Shown in pieces: positions 1 through 12,142 of a stretch of 64,000 nucleotides of DNA. A model generated the notes under the pieces. The model made no database searches. It was given only the letters and a program-made list of their open reading frames with translations, and had not been told where the DNA came from. This DNA comes from Sphagnum compactum (Eukaryota > Bryophyta > Sphagnopsida > Sphagnales). The stretch spans positions 18,348,225 to 18,412,224 of the forward strand of contig OZ234500.1 in NCBI GenBank assembly GCA_965153455.1, read 5' to 3'. Each line of letters begins with the position of its first letter. The first letter of the stretch is position 1. The translations under genes were made by a program, and so were the position numbers.

Positions 1-360
1 ACACAAGTCTTCTTCACCACCTGGACGCCTTCTGCAGCTGATGTCCACAGACATGTCTCTGATGGATTCAACTATACAAATGAGATTGGAGGGTATTTTC
101 ACAAGAGCCCTGTGAATTATATGGTCTTGGACTTATTGCGCAACTCTAACTCACCTTTTTTTTTTTCCAAAATAAATGTTGCTGCTAGTGAGATTCGGCA
201 TGTAGGTTGAAATAGCCTGTCATTGTGCCCTCTATTAGTACCCAACATATTTATTCTAAAAAAATTCCCCAATAACAGGGCAACACTAGTATCAAAGCCT
301 TGATTGTTTAGATAAAAAAATTGTGGACTCTGAGAAACTTTTCCAAATTCCCATCTAGCA

Positions 361-640
361 ATTAAGTAGTTTCAATGATATTCAATCAACCAACAAGCAC
401 ACAGTGACTTGAGAGCCTTTGGGTGAACCCAAGCTAGTCCATTTAAATTATTTCTAAACATTACAAGTATCCCATGCTTAGACTAAATCAGGGTGTCCGA
501 GTTCAGATTTAACAATTTTTGGGGCTTAATATGGCCACTAAGAGGGCTCATTCAAAAAGGTCAAGGTACCAACATGGGTACCAGGTTCACCCTGGCCAAC
601 TTGTGGCCTACACTGACAACTGGTTGGTCACCTTCAGCTT
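361..640 (-). repeat. Dispersed repeat R1, copy 1 (inverted)
   Basis: This stretch is the reverse complement of the sequence at about 18310-18575, differing only by scattered substitutions. Shared landmarks include the run around 'cagggtgtccgagttcag' and 'caaggtaccaacatgggt'. No ORF is conserved between copies, so it behaves as a non-coding dispersed repeat of unknown class. Confidence 0.75.
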
Positions 641-839
641 CTTGAGTGAGGCAGGTTAGTGGCCAAATTAAAACCCAAGAGATGTTAGATTTGGAATCAG
701 AGCCTGTGGTTTTGTCTAATCATGGGATATTTGTAATATTTAGAGACGATTCAAATGATTTTTTTAATTTCGACCATGGCATCAATGTTGGTGCTCCTTC
801 ATCCAAGGCAGGTATTTATAATGTTTAGAAGCAATAATG

Positions 840-985
840 TTTATACCACAGTACCTTTGCAGGCGCTAATTCATCCAAACCCCTGATTGAGGCCTCTTAG
901 TGCATATATTTAACCTGCAAAATCTTAAATTTGGACTTGACAAACCCAGCCCACTAAATATTAAAACTAGCGATACTTGTAATGT
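840..985 (-). repeat. Dispersed repeat R1, variant fragment (inverted)
   Basis: This is the reverse complement of the 16870-17010 segment. The shared core runs through 'cccctgattgaggcctctta' and the following 'gtgcatatatttaacctgca'. It appears to be a sub-family of the R1 repeat found at 361-640, 14101 and 18240. Confidence 0.65.
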
Positions 986-3237
986 TTAGAAATGATAAAA
1001 ATCAATGCTGTAATCTATCTAGAGCATCAATACCCACAATCAAATTTGGATAAGCCTTATCCAGGAAAAACATTTGCACAAAAATATATATATGAGAGTG
1101 TTGTTGCTCCAATAAAAGACAACGCCTACTGTTCAAAGTTTTCATTGTTGTTGGCACGCTCTGCATGCGCTAGCAATATATGCATATTGTTGCATTCTGG
1201 AGATCCCCATGAGGTGGGGTATTCATTAAACAATGGTGGCCACAATATTAGCTTTGGAAAATGCAATAGAGAGCTCACCATTCTTAACCCAAATTTCAGA
1301 TAAAAAAGCAAACTCTTGGCCAATAGACTTGCAGTACAACTGGTGGCGGCTTGTACCAACCACCAAGCACATTTCACTTCATTGTTCGGTAAGTGGTACG
1401 CATTGGTAGTCTACTGTAGTCAATGTTTAAAAACCCAGTCTTCAAGCCAGATGCAGATCTTCTTCCCCTCCAGCTCTGCGAGTCTGCTGGCATCATATAC
1501 AGCTTTGCTTATTTACAACCCAAGAATGCATCCTGTGGCTGTTCATCCTGCAATGGTGGTTAACAGTCTTCAACATTTTTGGGATAAAAATTTGTTATGA
1601 TTTTCCATTTAAGGGCATCTCTAGCGGTGCTCAGTTTGTGACCCTGAAAATATATTTATGGCATCCAAGTTTTGGTTGTTTACAATTTTTTTCAAGAATA
1701 CCTATAAAACTAGCACTGAAAATGGGTGGAATGGGTGCTAATAGCGACCCATCCGGACCAATCAAACTATCTAGCCAATCAAGAGCAGGTGTGAGGCTTT
1801 GTTGTGCCTTTTACCAGCCTCAGCAAAATGTACAAGAATGCCCGGCCAAAACCATTTTGCTGCACCAAACCAGCATGTTTTGACTTTTCTCATCTATTTT
1901 AATTTCCAGGGCACAGCGGTCGCGATAACATGGTAACCATTGCGATCGACCGATTGGATGGGGTAGATCATTTCCAAACATCCGTGGATGTAGTGGATCA
2001 TTTTCAATCGCCCGTGGACGAAAGAGATGATTTATATTTACTCCATAGGGTGGATCCTTTTTTGGTAAGGCATGGACGATGTGGATTATTTTTGGTCATC
2101 CACACATTATTGATTTCACTTTTAACTGTCAGGAAAAACACCAATTGCGCAGATCATTTTCATTTTCCCAATGCCCCCTGGATCACGTCCATCGTCGATA
2201 CACAACCCCAATATGGGGTAGATTATTTTTGGTCACCGATACATGGCCCATATTGGTATTATTTTGTATACCAGGCCTTAAGGTATGATCCGCTTGCATT
2301 TGAAAGGGACTTGAAGTCCGAATGGGTGCTAAATATGATGGGGGAACCAATGCGATTTGTTGGAATGTTGACATCATTGCCAATGAAAAGTTTACACGTC
2401 ACATCAATTTTTGCCCCTCCCTTTGGCCGGAGAAGATTGTGCCTACAGTAGTCTCCCGCTTAAGTACGCAACTTGAACCTACATGGTTTGTGCGTACTTA
2501 GCCAGTAGGTGCGTACTTTAGATTTGCAGCTCCCAAGTCGCTCACTTTTGGTAATCTACTTTGCAACTACACACTACCTATTGAGACAAAATCACATTAC
2601 CTTGTCCCTTATGGCAAGTTCGGTGAAATGTTTCCATGAAGTCTCACAAGTTAGGACACGTGGTGGACATTCCTGAAAATGTGGGACCAAATGAAAACTA
2701 GGTACATTATTGGGTGGTCCCTCCTCCCTCAGAGAGACAGAGCCACGAAAGAAAAAAACTACTTCACCTGAACTAAGTTGACATCCTGGAACTTCTCCAT
2801 TTTCCTTTTTTAATTATTCCTTTGTACCGTACATTTCGAAATCTTCTCTGTGTTTGTTAATAAAGTTTTTGCAGGGTTTCACCACTTTACCTGATGTTGG
2901 GGTAATGCACCTGTCGCTAAGCATTTCTATTTCTTAAGTGGGTTTTGTCTCTTCTTCTTTCTCGTTTTTCCATTTTGAGTTCTACAAAAAAGATCCCACT
3001 TGAAATCTGTGTTTTTTGGGTGCTCCATATCAAACCAGTGTTGGGCGGTTCTCTCCTTTTTCAAATAAAATAACTAGTGCGTAGGTTTGAGTACCCGGGA
3101 CCCTTCACAAGCGGTTCCCAGAAAATCAAAGAACCTAATTACCTCCAACCTAGTGTATTAAATGCTGGGGTTTTAGCATTTCATACCCAGATTTATTCAA
3201 ATATCCTTTCTTTACGACCTCCCTCGAATAGAGGATG
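986..3237. other. No gene seen; weak degenerate repeats near 1.93-2.29 kb
   Basis: Only short open frames without family resemblance or paired splice sites are present. Around 1960-2060 and 2200-2240 the words 'gtagatcatttt' and 'cgtggat/cgtggac' recur irregularly, like a decayed minisatellite. This explains the 173-codon frame over it. Confidence 0.5.
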
Positions 3238-3259
3238 GGGGGGGGGGGGGGGGGGGGGT
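3238..3259. repeat. Poly-G tract
   Basis: An uninterrupted run of about 20 G follows 'gagga'. Similar pure G or C runs occur at 21.3, 28.7, 39.5, 41.1 and 42.98 kb, so such tracts are a feature of this chromosome end. Tract length may be unreliable in an assembly. Confidence 0.9.
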
Positions 3260-5230
3260 GAACAAAGGCCCAAAGATGGGATGACTTCAGGGAAGATTCC
3301 AACGTTTCGTCGGGCTTCGGTTTTGGTTTGGGTGGCGCGAGCCTCCTCAACGGCTCCCTCGGGGGAGCTTCATAAAGGAGGGTCGGGCTCTTCCACAAAA
3401 GGGGGCAGTTTTAATTCATTTCAAATATATATTTATATTCCGAGTCTTTGCAAATTTCCCTGGTAGAAACAAGTTACATATCAGTGAAGACCTACTACCA
3501 AAAAAAGGTCCTTAAAATCAAGAGCAACTTCAATGAATTCCTGAATATTTTGCTAGCATGACCTGAAATGCAAAGCATATCCTTTTGCATGTAAAATAAA
3601 TGTTGGAGGTCCATGTGTATTAAAACCTACCTTAAAAGTATCACATAAATGAAAGCTTACCTTAAAATTATTCATCCATCTAATTATCTCTCTCTCACTA
3701 CTGACGTTGACAACGTATCATTCATTAGACGCAAACTCAATTGACAATCACCATTAAAGAGGGAACTCCTAACATGAACACGTCCAGCAAAGGTGATAGG
3801 ATGGGTTTCCCCATGTCCATAGACGAATGATGTAAACCCACCAAACTTTATGACAACAGAACACAAGAAAAGAGGATGGGAGTGAAAAGAAAGAGGGTTT
3901 AGGGTCAAGTGGTCATAAAGCTCAAAGGCCCGAAAGAGGGGGGGGTGGAGGGAACATTTTCCCTTCCATTTGACCTATACCAATATGGTTTTTCCCGTCA
4001 CAAATCTGGTCAAGAGCCAAATTTGGCCTCACAAAGAGCTGGCCAAAAGCCCGTTTTGAACTACCCAGATTTGATGAGAAGCAAAGGCTTGATTGCCAAC
4101 CCCCAAGCCCCTAGACGTTGCTTGATGCCAAATTTTAACACGTTTCACATTCACTTACCATAAAACGGCACTACTCAAGAACTGGCAAGTGTAACAAAGG
4201 CAATTTATTCGTGAATGGGGTCGAAAAGGGGCCAAATAATGGGAGATGGCCAAAAGTGATGCCAATAAAACTAGCCGAAGTGGCAGTTCATAAATAACCC
4301 CAGTCCATCAGTTCAAAAAAATTTGCCCTCATCATCTCTGTGCTCCCTATGTGCGAACTCGTAAGTATTTGTTTACTTTTTCGCGGGCTTTTGATTTTTC
4401 AGCCTTTTACACCTTTCGAATGGGCAACCTCCCATCTAAGATGGCGCCAAAGGGGGGTCTGTTTTGCTGATTTGGCGCAGGTCGATTGGCCCTCACCCTT
4501 AAAAATCATTTTTCCCCCTAGGCCATGAAATCCCAGGATACCCCGCACTTTTCCGTCCAGTCAATTGCGTGCCCATTCCAGGGCACACTTACCTACCCAA
4601 ATTGAATGCGAAACTATTTGAATCCCTTTTCACACACAGCCAGCAAGGGAGATAGTAACCAACGACCTAAGAAAAGCCCATTTGTTCAGGTGCCGCCTTC
4701 TCATTGGTGCCAGTCCGGTGGACTCCTCGATCTGGAGGCGCACAACTTCTTGGCGCGTTCTCATTGGGCGATAAAATTGAACGTACAACTAAAAAGGTCA
4801 GCTACAAATGGCTAATTCGAGAGGCCAAATAACGACGTGTCAGCTCCTGTGTGGTGGGCCCAAATGGGGACAAATTTGTTGCCATGCCGGTCGGACAAAG
4901 CAGGTCCATCGGTCAATGCGCCCAGAAATGGACCGCACGCGCGAGGGCGCGGCCGCGGACGGGGGAAGTTAACGGGTTGCAAGTTTCCCGCGTCTGCTCA
5001 TCACCTGCTACCCGGCACCCGTCAAGAGTCCTGGTTCAGTTAGTACCTCGTTTAGTAACTTTCGCTGGGGGATAAGTAGTAAGATAGTAAGGTACATCAA
5101 GGGGCCACGGTGAACCAGCAACTGCCAATGCAGCATGACGGATGAATGATAAGTGTTCCAGAAACAGTTTTCTGTTGGGCTCGAGTTCCACAGCTAACCA
5201 TGGTAGTTAGCTCAGTTGCCCTTTTTTTTC
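3260..5230. other. No gene seen
   Basis: Open frames here are short and show no recognisable domains. The stretch 4830-5080 is more GC-rich than its surroundings, but I found no supported exon in it. Confidence 0.45.
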
Positions 5231-5278
5231 CTACCTACCTATTAACAACCCACAAGCAGGTTGTTATTAGGTAGGTAG
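5231..5278. repeat. 20-bp inverted repeat with 8-nt loop
   Basis: The left arm 5231-5250 and right arm 5259-5278 are reverse complements with one mismatch (ctacctaccta.../...taggtaggtag). Further 'ctacctac' words follow at 5329-5346. It could form a cruciform or an RNA hairpin. No gene context is evident. Confidence 0.85.
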
Positions 5279-5279
5279 T

Positions 5280-7567
5280 AAAAACAACCCTTTCCCATGT
5301 ATAAACCATCTACTCAACTAGTAATTTCCTACCTACGTACCTACCTATGTGTGAGAGCTATTTCCTACACAATTGGTTACTGAGGTGAATCCAAACGTTA
5401 ACCCAATTTGAGGTTCATCCACAACTGTGTATATAACGGGCATCCAGTGGACGGTGCGCTGGTGGGCGCTCGTTCTTGTAAGGTCACGTCTGTTGTTGTG
5501 CTTCCCAAAAAATAAGAATAAAAAAAAAAAAATTGCCAGCCCGACTTCGACAGAAGCTCCCTAATCGGGTGCGGGTTAGCTTTTCTTTCTTTATTTCCTG
5601 ACAATGTTGCTTATTAATGTGCGCCACCAACGGGTTTTTTTTTTTCTCTTTCCCCAAACCAACGTTTTTTTTGGGGTCAATTTTGTGATATAGCCAACCT
5701 AACCGTCATCCATAGGCGGATTTAGCCTAATTTGATTACAAGATAAATATGATAATAGTAAAAAAACATATAATATTTTTGGCAACTTACTGGAACCACC
5801 AGACACAAAAACTTTTAACTTTAGTTAGTTTATTTAATTTTTAATTTTCGCTTTCTGGCTGTATTGGCCAGCAAGAAAAAGTCTGCTTTCAATAAACTTG
5901 GCCAGTTAAGTATAAGGTACATGTATACCTCACTGTACTCATAACTGTCTAGTAACACAAGTAAACATAATTATCTAGTTTTAATTTAGTTGAGTTTGTT
6001 CGATGTGGAACTTCAAAACTTGTGGAACTTTGTGGCTTTTTTTTCCAATCCAAAAAAAATGAGAGAAAGAAATACAGAAAGAAAAAGAATTTAATTTAGG
6101 GTTTACAAACAGAAGATACAAACGTGAGGGATTCTTTTGAAAAACTTATAAAAAAACTACTATGGCTGTTTTTATTCTTTTCCAGATTTTGTGATGTAAA
6201 GAATTTGGTGAATGTTTTTCAAGAAAAGAAAAAATTGTCATATTTTACACGAAAAACACAATCATCCAAAATTCTGGTTTGAAAAATGATGTTTTTTTAA
6301 TTGGAAATTAGGTGAAGTTACTACATTTCGAAATACAATTGTCCAAAAATTTACCAGAATTATTGGTTTGAAAAAAGACTACGAGTTTTTAATAGTAAGT
6401 TAGTAAATTTTATTAAAATTAAAAATTCAATTATCAGAAATTTTAACAGCATTTTGGTTTGAAAAACGACGATGATTTTTTTGTAGCAAAATTAATCGAA
6501 TTTATTACACTTTAAAAAACAATAATTATCAGTAGAGTTTACCTATTTACTGAGCATTTTTCTTTGCTGCTGGGCTTTTTCTTATCTTCTTCCAGTTCCT
6601 GCTTACGGTGTCAGAGTTCCCCCGCTTCCACACCTAGTATGTTGTGTCAGTACCGTGCACTGGCGTCCGGCAGGAATTCTTTGTCGTTGTGTGTATGTTT
6701 TGCTGTTTTGTTGGACGGACGGGAGTTGCTATTGATGTTGGTGACGGACGGATCATCATTCGTGGAAGAAGTTCAAGCCGAAACTGCTCCACAAAAACTC
6801 CTCCGATGAAATGCAGGAATAAAAAACAAACAGATGTAAGTCGAGGAAGGAAGGAAGGAACGCAACAAAAGGGAGGAAATATTTTTGTGTTCGTTTCTTC
6901 TGTCTGTTGCTGCAAGAAACAAACAGTTTACAGTAGATGTGTTTTGTAGGGCTTCTTGACGTTCTCTGCTTTTTGTTTTGTGGGTTTCTTTTCTCGTTGT
7001 TGAAGTCTTTTTCGGTTTTTTTCGTTCCTGTTCCGGAAAGACCTCTTTCGGTTTAGCTGCCTTCTTGCCTGTCCGCCTGTGCGTGGGATTTTTGTAAGAC
7101 CAAAGGAGACGAAGAAGAAGAAGAAGAAGAAGCAGGAGACAAACAAAGAAGGAAACGAAGAAGGGGGATAAAGATGGAGAGCTGAAAAGGACAAGAAACA
7201 ACTCCTTGTTAAAAGGGTTGAACTGTTCCCGTCCCTGTAGCACGATTTTAGAGCGTGGAGATGTTTGAACCTCGAGAGCCGTCTGCTTTTGTGCAATGGC
7301 GGCCTCCAGATGTTTTGTCCTCTGCCGTAGTTTCCTTTCATGCAAACCTTGCTGAAACCCTGTAGATCAGACCCCTGTGGAGAGAGAGAGAGAGAGAGCA
7401 TCTTGTTCAAAATTTTGTTGCAGCTCCGTGGCGCGGCTGGGATGCCTCCATAGCGATCTGAGGTGCCGTGGAAGGAGGGAGGCAGTGGAAGAAGAGCGTT
7501 GAGTTTCCAACACAAACCCAAAAAAACTAGAGTGGGATATGGTGGGGTTTGAGGTGGCGGGGGGCGA
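5280..7567. other. AT-rich non-coding DNA upstream of the RAPTOR exon
   Basis: From 5640 to 6560 the sequence is strongly AT-rich, with many A/T runs and no supported exon. From 6560 to 7560 composition becomes mixed, with (GAA)n at about 7111-7131 and (GA)n at 7380-7399. This part presumably holds the promoter and 5' leader of the exon at 7568. No specific promoter element can be assigned. Confidence 0.4.
7380..7399 (+). repeat. (GA)n microsatellite
   Basis: An uninterrupted dinucleotide run lies about 170 bp upstream of the RAPTOR-like start codon. GA repeats are common in plant 5' leaders; a role here is only inferred. Confidence 0.85.
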
Positions 7568-7900
7568 ATGGCGCTAGGAGACTTTGTTTTGTGTAGGCAG
7601 CGCTCCCTGGAAAGCATTTCAGGCGGCACTTTAGGTCCCGCACGGCGCTTGCCGTCAATTTCGCAGCAGCTCATGGACGACCACCTTACTGGAACCGGGC
7701 GAGTGGAGGAGGAGGAGGCACAACATACTGCTGAGGAGCAGCGCCGCTGGGGAGGAGGAGGAGTAGAGGCGGCAGCCAGCGTGCCACACTTTCCGCATAA
7801 CCTCTACCTTTCTGACTTGCGGCATGATGCTGCGGAACCAGTCACGTTGGCTGGGCCGCTGGAGAGTGGCGTTGTTTCCAAGTGGAGGATGAAGGACAGA
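7568..7900 (+). CDS. RAPTOR: RAPTOR-like (TOR complex 1 scaffold), first coding exon
   Basis: RAPTOR is the substrate-recruiting scaffold of the TOR kinase complex. This exon encodes about 111 residues. Plant RAPTOR proteins start MALGD, and this one starts MALGDF. After a variable Glu-rich low-complexity stretch come LSDLRHDA and then LESGVVSKWRMKDR, matching the conserved plant block (L-R-H-[DE]-A ... SG-[LV]-VSKWR-x-KDR) just before the caspase-like RNC domain. The exon ends at AGA|GTGAGT, phase 0. The next expected block (VALVLCLNI..VDPPDVIK) is not found in the window, so the rest lies past a very long intron, is beyond the window, or is lost. A candidate following exon sits at 8915. The start was chosen for the family-conserved MALGD. 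Confidence 0.82.
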
Positions 7901-8914
7901 GTGAGTCCCCACATTCCCCTATCACTGTCCTCAACCTTTCTGCATCTTTCTTGATTAAACAGGCCTTTATTTGTTGGTCAATTGCAACCCCATCTCTTCC
8001 AATTCTCCCTCGTTGTTGTATATGAAACCTTGTTGTTGTTCTCTGTCTCTGGTTGTCTGGTTGTAAGCCTGGTATAGGCAACAAACTACATCCTCCCTCT
8101 TTCTGTCTGCTTGTTATGGGCACCTGTGCAGGAGATCTTGTATTATGCAAAGACGACAATTGATTGGACATTGCGAAGCTGTGTCTATTTGTAAAGTTTG
8201 CCCTGCATATCTTTCTGTAGGAGTCACTCTGAAGCCATGTCTGTTGATGGCTACCATGATGGGGAAACACTGTCTTTTGATGCCTTTTGGTTCACATGGT
8301 TGGATTTCTGTGTGAATGAGTGACCAGGTTATCTTGTGAACCAGTGTTGCAGTTTGGAAACTGTCTGCTGTATTGCAATGTGACTCCAGTTTTTATACTT
8401 CTTAATGTCGTCTTTGAGAACTAAACCCTGTTTTTATTCTGTTATTGGCCGTTTCCATGCTTGTTGCCCTCACGGAGTCTTCTAGAGATAATAGAACTAG
8501 ACATTCATAATGTGCTCATGGGTTTGTTTTGTGTTTTGCTTCTGATAGTGCGTCAATGCAATGGAAAGGGTGAGAGCATTAAGAAAGTAGGAATCCATGA
8601 ACTTGCACCACAGGTTTCTTGCCCAAATTTCCTTTCCACCCTCCATGCTCCTTCTCAAAAAACTTCCCAGTTTCTGAAAACCTTCCATCTCAGAAACCTG
8701 TTGGTTGGTGGCCTCTAGTTCCTGCTTTCACTGAGAGTTGATGTGCATGTTCCAATCTAGCTTATGCCAATCCTCAGGAAGCAGTGTTAGCTCTGAAAAG
8801 TTGTTGTCAAGATAGTGTTGTTGCTCTTGTAGTCATTACTTTCTGACTACAGTCCAAGATGGAAAACAGGTGGTGGCGTTTTTTCGCGGAGTCTTTGATA
8901 CTTGTGTATTGCAG

Positions 8915-9009
8915 GACAATGTGTCCGAAATAGTCGAGGAAGGTGAACCTTATTCTCCTCGAGCTGCACTGGTTCTAAAATGCCGAAGTACCGGCATTTA
9001 TGAGATCGG
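8915..9009 (+). CDS. Candidate internal exon after the RAPTOR first exon
   Basis: A 95-nt segment is bounded by a good acceptor (tgtattgcag|GAC) and a good donor (GG|GTGAGT), and is fully open in phase 0, matching the phase in which the exon at 7568-7900 ends. It encodes roughly 31 residues, beginning DNVSEIVEEGE and ending STGIYEIG, with an internal AALVLKC that faintly recalls the VALVLC of RAPTOR. The remainder does not match what I expect of RAPTOR. It may be an alternative or cryptic exon, or part of an unrelated gene. Confidence 0.45.
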
Positions 9010-9149
9010 GTGAGTATTTGTGAAACAAGACGAGGAGTTATATCTTCTTCCCTTTCTTTTATATTCTTTCTAGAGAGTCCGCGAGTTCTTAGAAGTACAT
9101 CGTGGCAATGACCTTTGCTTTGTCTTTCGAAGTCCTTGTAAATGTCCAT

Positions 9150-10431
9150 AAATGCTTGTAAATGCTATGTGAATGTTTGTGTGCACATGATTCTTGGTTT
9201 GTTCTTAATCTCATAGTTATCTTATTGCATTTGCTGGTTCCTTGTCATGGTTGTCGGAAAAATCTTTTTCTTATAAGGATTAATTCTAGGAATCCATTTC
9301 AAGAGAAGCTGGATTACATGCACAATTTGTGAGGTTATTAGGGGAGGCTCCATGAACATTGTTTTTGAGCTTTTTGGTTAGGCAATGTTTGTGGGGGCTG
9401 GGTTCTACTCGGTGCTCGTTGGTGATTCGGTCGGCTGATTGGTCATCAAATTGTTGGCGAACTCTCTTCTGCTGACCTCGATGCATGTAATTTAGTCACA
9501 CTAAATCGATGCTCTGCTGAAATGGATTCCTGGAATTTTGTTGGACTTGTAAATGCCATGGGAATGTCTGTGTGCGTATGATTTCAGGTTTGTTTTCAAT
9601 CTCATGGTTATCTTATTGCATTCATTGGTTGGTTGTCATGGTCGTCGGATGATCTTTTTTTTATAAGGATTAATTCTAGGAATCCATTTCAAGAGAAGCT
9701 GGATTACATGCACAATCTGTGAGGTTATTCGGGGAGGCCCGATGAACATTGTTTTTGAGCTGTTTGGTTAGGCAATGTTTGTGGGGGTCGGGTTCTACTC
9801 GGTGCTCGTTGGTGATTCGGTCGGCTGATTGGTCACCGAATTGTTGGCGAGCTCTTTTCTGCTGACCTTGATGCATGTAATTTAGTCACACTAAATCGAT
9901 GCTCTGCTGAAATGGATTCTTGGAATTTTGTTGGACCTGTAAATGCCATGGGAATGGCTGTGTGCGTATGATTCCAGGTTTGTTTTCAATCTCATGGTTA
10001 TCTTATTGCATTCACTGGTTGGTTGTCATGATCGTCGGATGATCTTTTTTTTATAAGGATTAATTCTAGGAATCCATTTCAAGAGGAGCTGGATTACATG
10101 CACAATTTGTGAGGTTATTCGGGGAGGCCCGATGAACATTGTTTTTGAGCTGTTTGGTTAGGCAATGTTTGTGGGGGTCGGTTTCTACTCGGTGCTCGTT
10201 GGTGATTCGGTCGGCTGATTGGTCACCGAATTGTTGGCAAGCTCTCTTATGTTAACCTCGATGCATGTAATTTAGTCACACTAAATCAATGCTCTACTAA
10301 AATGGATTCCTGGAATTTTGTCGGACCTGTAAATGCCATGTGAATGTCTGTGAATGTCTTGTTCTTAATTTCATAATTATGTTATTGCATTTATTGGTTG
10401 GTCGTCACATTTGTCGGAAAATAAATTTTTA
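9150..10431. repeat. ~390-bp tandem repeat array (three main copies)
   Basis: The unit starting 'ggattaattctaggaatcca' occurs at about 9278, 9668 and 10058, giving a 390-bp period at very high identity. The words 'gtaaatgccatg' and 'tgattcggtcggctgattgg' recur at the same spacing. The 66-codon minus-strand frames in each copy are by-products of the repeat. The array continues at 11058 after an insertion and probably lies in an intron or intergenic DNA. Confidence 0.93.
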
Positions 10432-10442
10432 TAAGGAATAAT

Positions 10443-11057
10443 ATATAATAAAAGACGTCGAGATGAAATGATCCTTTCCATCCATCCGTCCGTCCCATCG
10501 TCCATCCGTCCATCCCTTCATCCATCAATTTACATTAAATGGCGACTGTCCTAGGCGGACAGTAGAGTTTTTTTGTATATAATTACAACAGTGTCTGTGC
10601 GTCCGACGACGGTTCCGCGTTTTAATGGACCGGCGGAAAATTGGATTCGGAAAACGAGATTCGGAAAACGGGATTTGGAAAAACAGGCGGCCAGACAGGG
10701 CAGGGTGGGGCAGGGGGCAGGGTAGGGTCCGTCTGTCCGTCTGTCTTGCAGGGCAGGGGGCAGGGCCGTGCGGTAAGGGCAAGGGCCAAATAAAGAATAA
10801 AAGATAAGGAAAAATAAAAGGGCGGGCAAGGCAGGGGCCAAATAAAGAGTAAAAGATAAGGAAAAATAAAAGGGCGGGCAGGGCAGGGGCCAAATAAAGA
10901 GTAAAAGATAAGAAAAAATAAAAGGGCGGGCAGGGGAGGGGCCAAATAAAGAGTAAAAGATAAGAAAAAATAAAACGTATAAAACTTCACAGTGGCCCAA
11001 GGTCACGGGCACCCACGGGGGACTTCAAGGTGGCCATCGGCCACGGGCACCCACTAG
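10443..11057. mobile_element. Inserted non-autonomous element with 11-bp target-site duplication
   Basis: The 390-bp array is broken here. The 11-mer taaggaataat flanks the insert at 10432-10442 and 11058-11068, and array sequence resumes afterwards. The insert is about 615 bp and has no credible ORF. It contains a (cat)cc/gtcc-rich head at 10470-10530, a segment around 10575-10640 shared with the repeats at 39.1 and 39.8 kb ('ttccgcgttttaat'), and a ~57-bp minisatellite. The head is the reverse complement of motifs at 41.98-42.07 kb. A long, variable target duplication fits LINE/SINE-like retroposition better than a cut-and-paste MITE, but the class is unproven. Confidence 0.75.
10795..10980. 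repeat. ~57-bp minisatellite inside the inserted element
   Basis: About three and a half copies of a unit containing 'gggcgggcagggcaggggcc' followed by 'aaataaagagtaaaagataa' are present. All long overlapping minus-strand frames here, with repeated Pro/Leu/Phe-rich peptides, come from this repeat. Confidence 0.9.
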
Positions 11058-11430
11058 TAAGGAATAATAATCTAGAAATCTATTTTAACAAAAGCTTACT
11101 CACATGCATAATTTTTGAGGCTATTAGGGGAGGCCCCATGAACATTGTTTTTGAGCTGTTTGGTTAGGCAATGTTGATGGGGGCCGGATTTTTCCCAGTG
11201 CTCATTGGTAATTCCGTCGGCTCGTTGGTCACCAAATTGTTGGCGAGCTCTCTTCTCCTCACCTCGATGCATGTAATTTAATCACACTAAATCAATGCTC
11301 AAGTGAGATGGATTCCTCAAATTCTAGTGGACTTGTAAATGCCATGTGAATGTCTGTGAATGTCTTTGAATGTCAGATTATTGGTTTATTCTTAATTTCA
11401 TAAATAACTTATTGTGTTCACTAGTCGGTT
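11058..11430. repeat. Diverged fourth copy of the 390-bp repeat
   Basis: After the insertion the array resumes with 'aggccccatgaacattgttt' and 'gatgcatgtaatttaatcac', both diagnostic of the unit at 9278, 9668 and 10058. It is more diverged than the first three copies. The downstream boundary is uncertain. Confidence 0.85.
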
Positions 11431-12142
11431 ATAATGGTTGCCAGATAAAAAGAAGGGAATTGTCTAACTTTGGAAAATGGAATAGGAGTAGAATTTAGGG
11501 TTGTTGGACAAGTTTTGATTTCTTGACATCTTATGGTGAGATCTTTATTTTTTATGATGTTTTTTTGTTCAGAGAATAATGCTTGAAAACAATTTGATTT
11601 GAATGGGTTTCGGAGACCAACATGATGGGATAATAAGTTGTGAATGGTATCGATAAAATATGTAAACGTATGGTTAGTAGATATGTGTTTTTCGATGGTA
11701 AACTTATTATCTGACACTTGATAATCAACCTAAAAATGGACTTGACAAATGGCATCTAGGGTATAATTCATTAATATACATATATATTGTTTAAAAACTA
11801 GCACACAAAAAAAGAAACTTAACTTTAAAGGATAAATAAAAATTGGTGAATAATTTTAAGAGTAATAAAGGTTAAATTTATGTTCTAGGACCTTTTACAA
11901 CATGTTTCTCCACTAAAGAATTACACTTAATGCATGTAAAACAAAACAAAAACTGACTGCAAAGCCACTACAAGTATTTTTTTCGAAATTCTTACAACAA
12001 TGAACAATCTTCATTTTTTTGAACTTTGCATGGCTTTTGCATCAAGTATCTACACTGCAATCAATCCTTTGCAAAAAGATTAACTACAAAACTATCACAA
12101 GCTTTTTTTTCTCACCATGCTGACAAAAATGAACGATTACTA

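Noticed and set aside
1930-2451. 173-codon plus-strand frame
   Set aside because: His/Asp-rich peptide generated by recurring gtagatcattt-type words; no splice support or family resemblance.
10525-11012. Overlapping minus-strand frames of 120-150 codons rich in Pro, Leu and Phe
   Set aside because: They are translations of a 57-bp minisatellite (57 is divisible by 3, so all frames stay open) and show repeated peptides with no domain.
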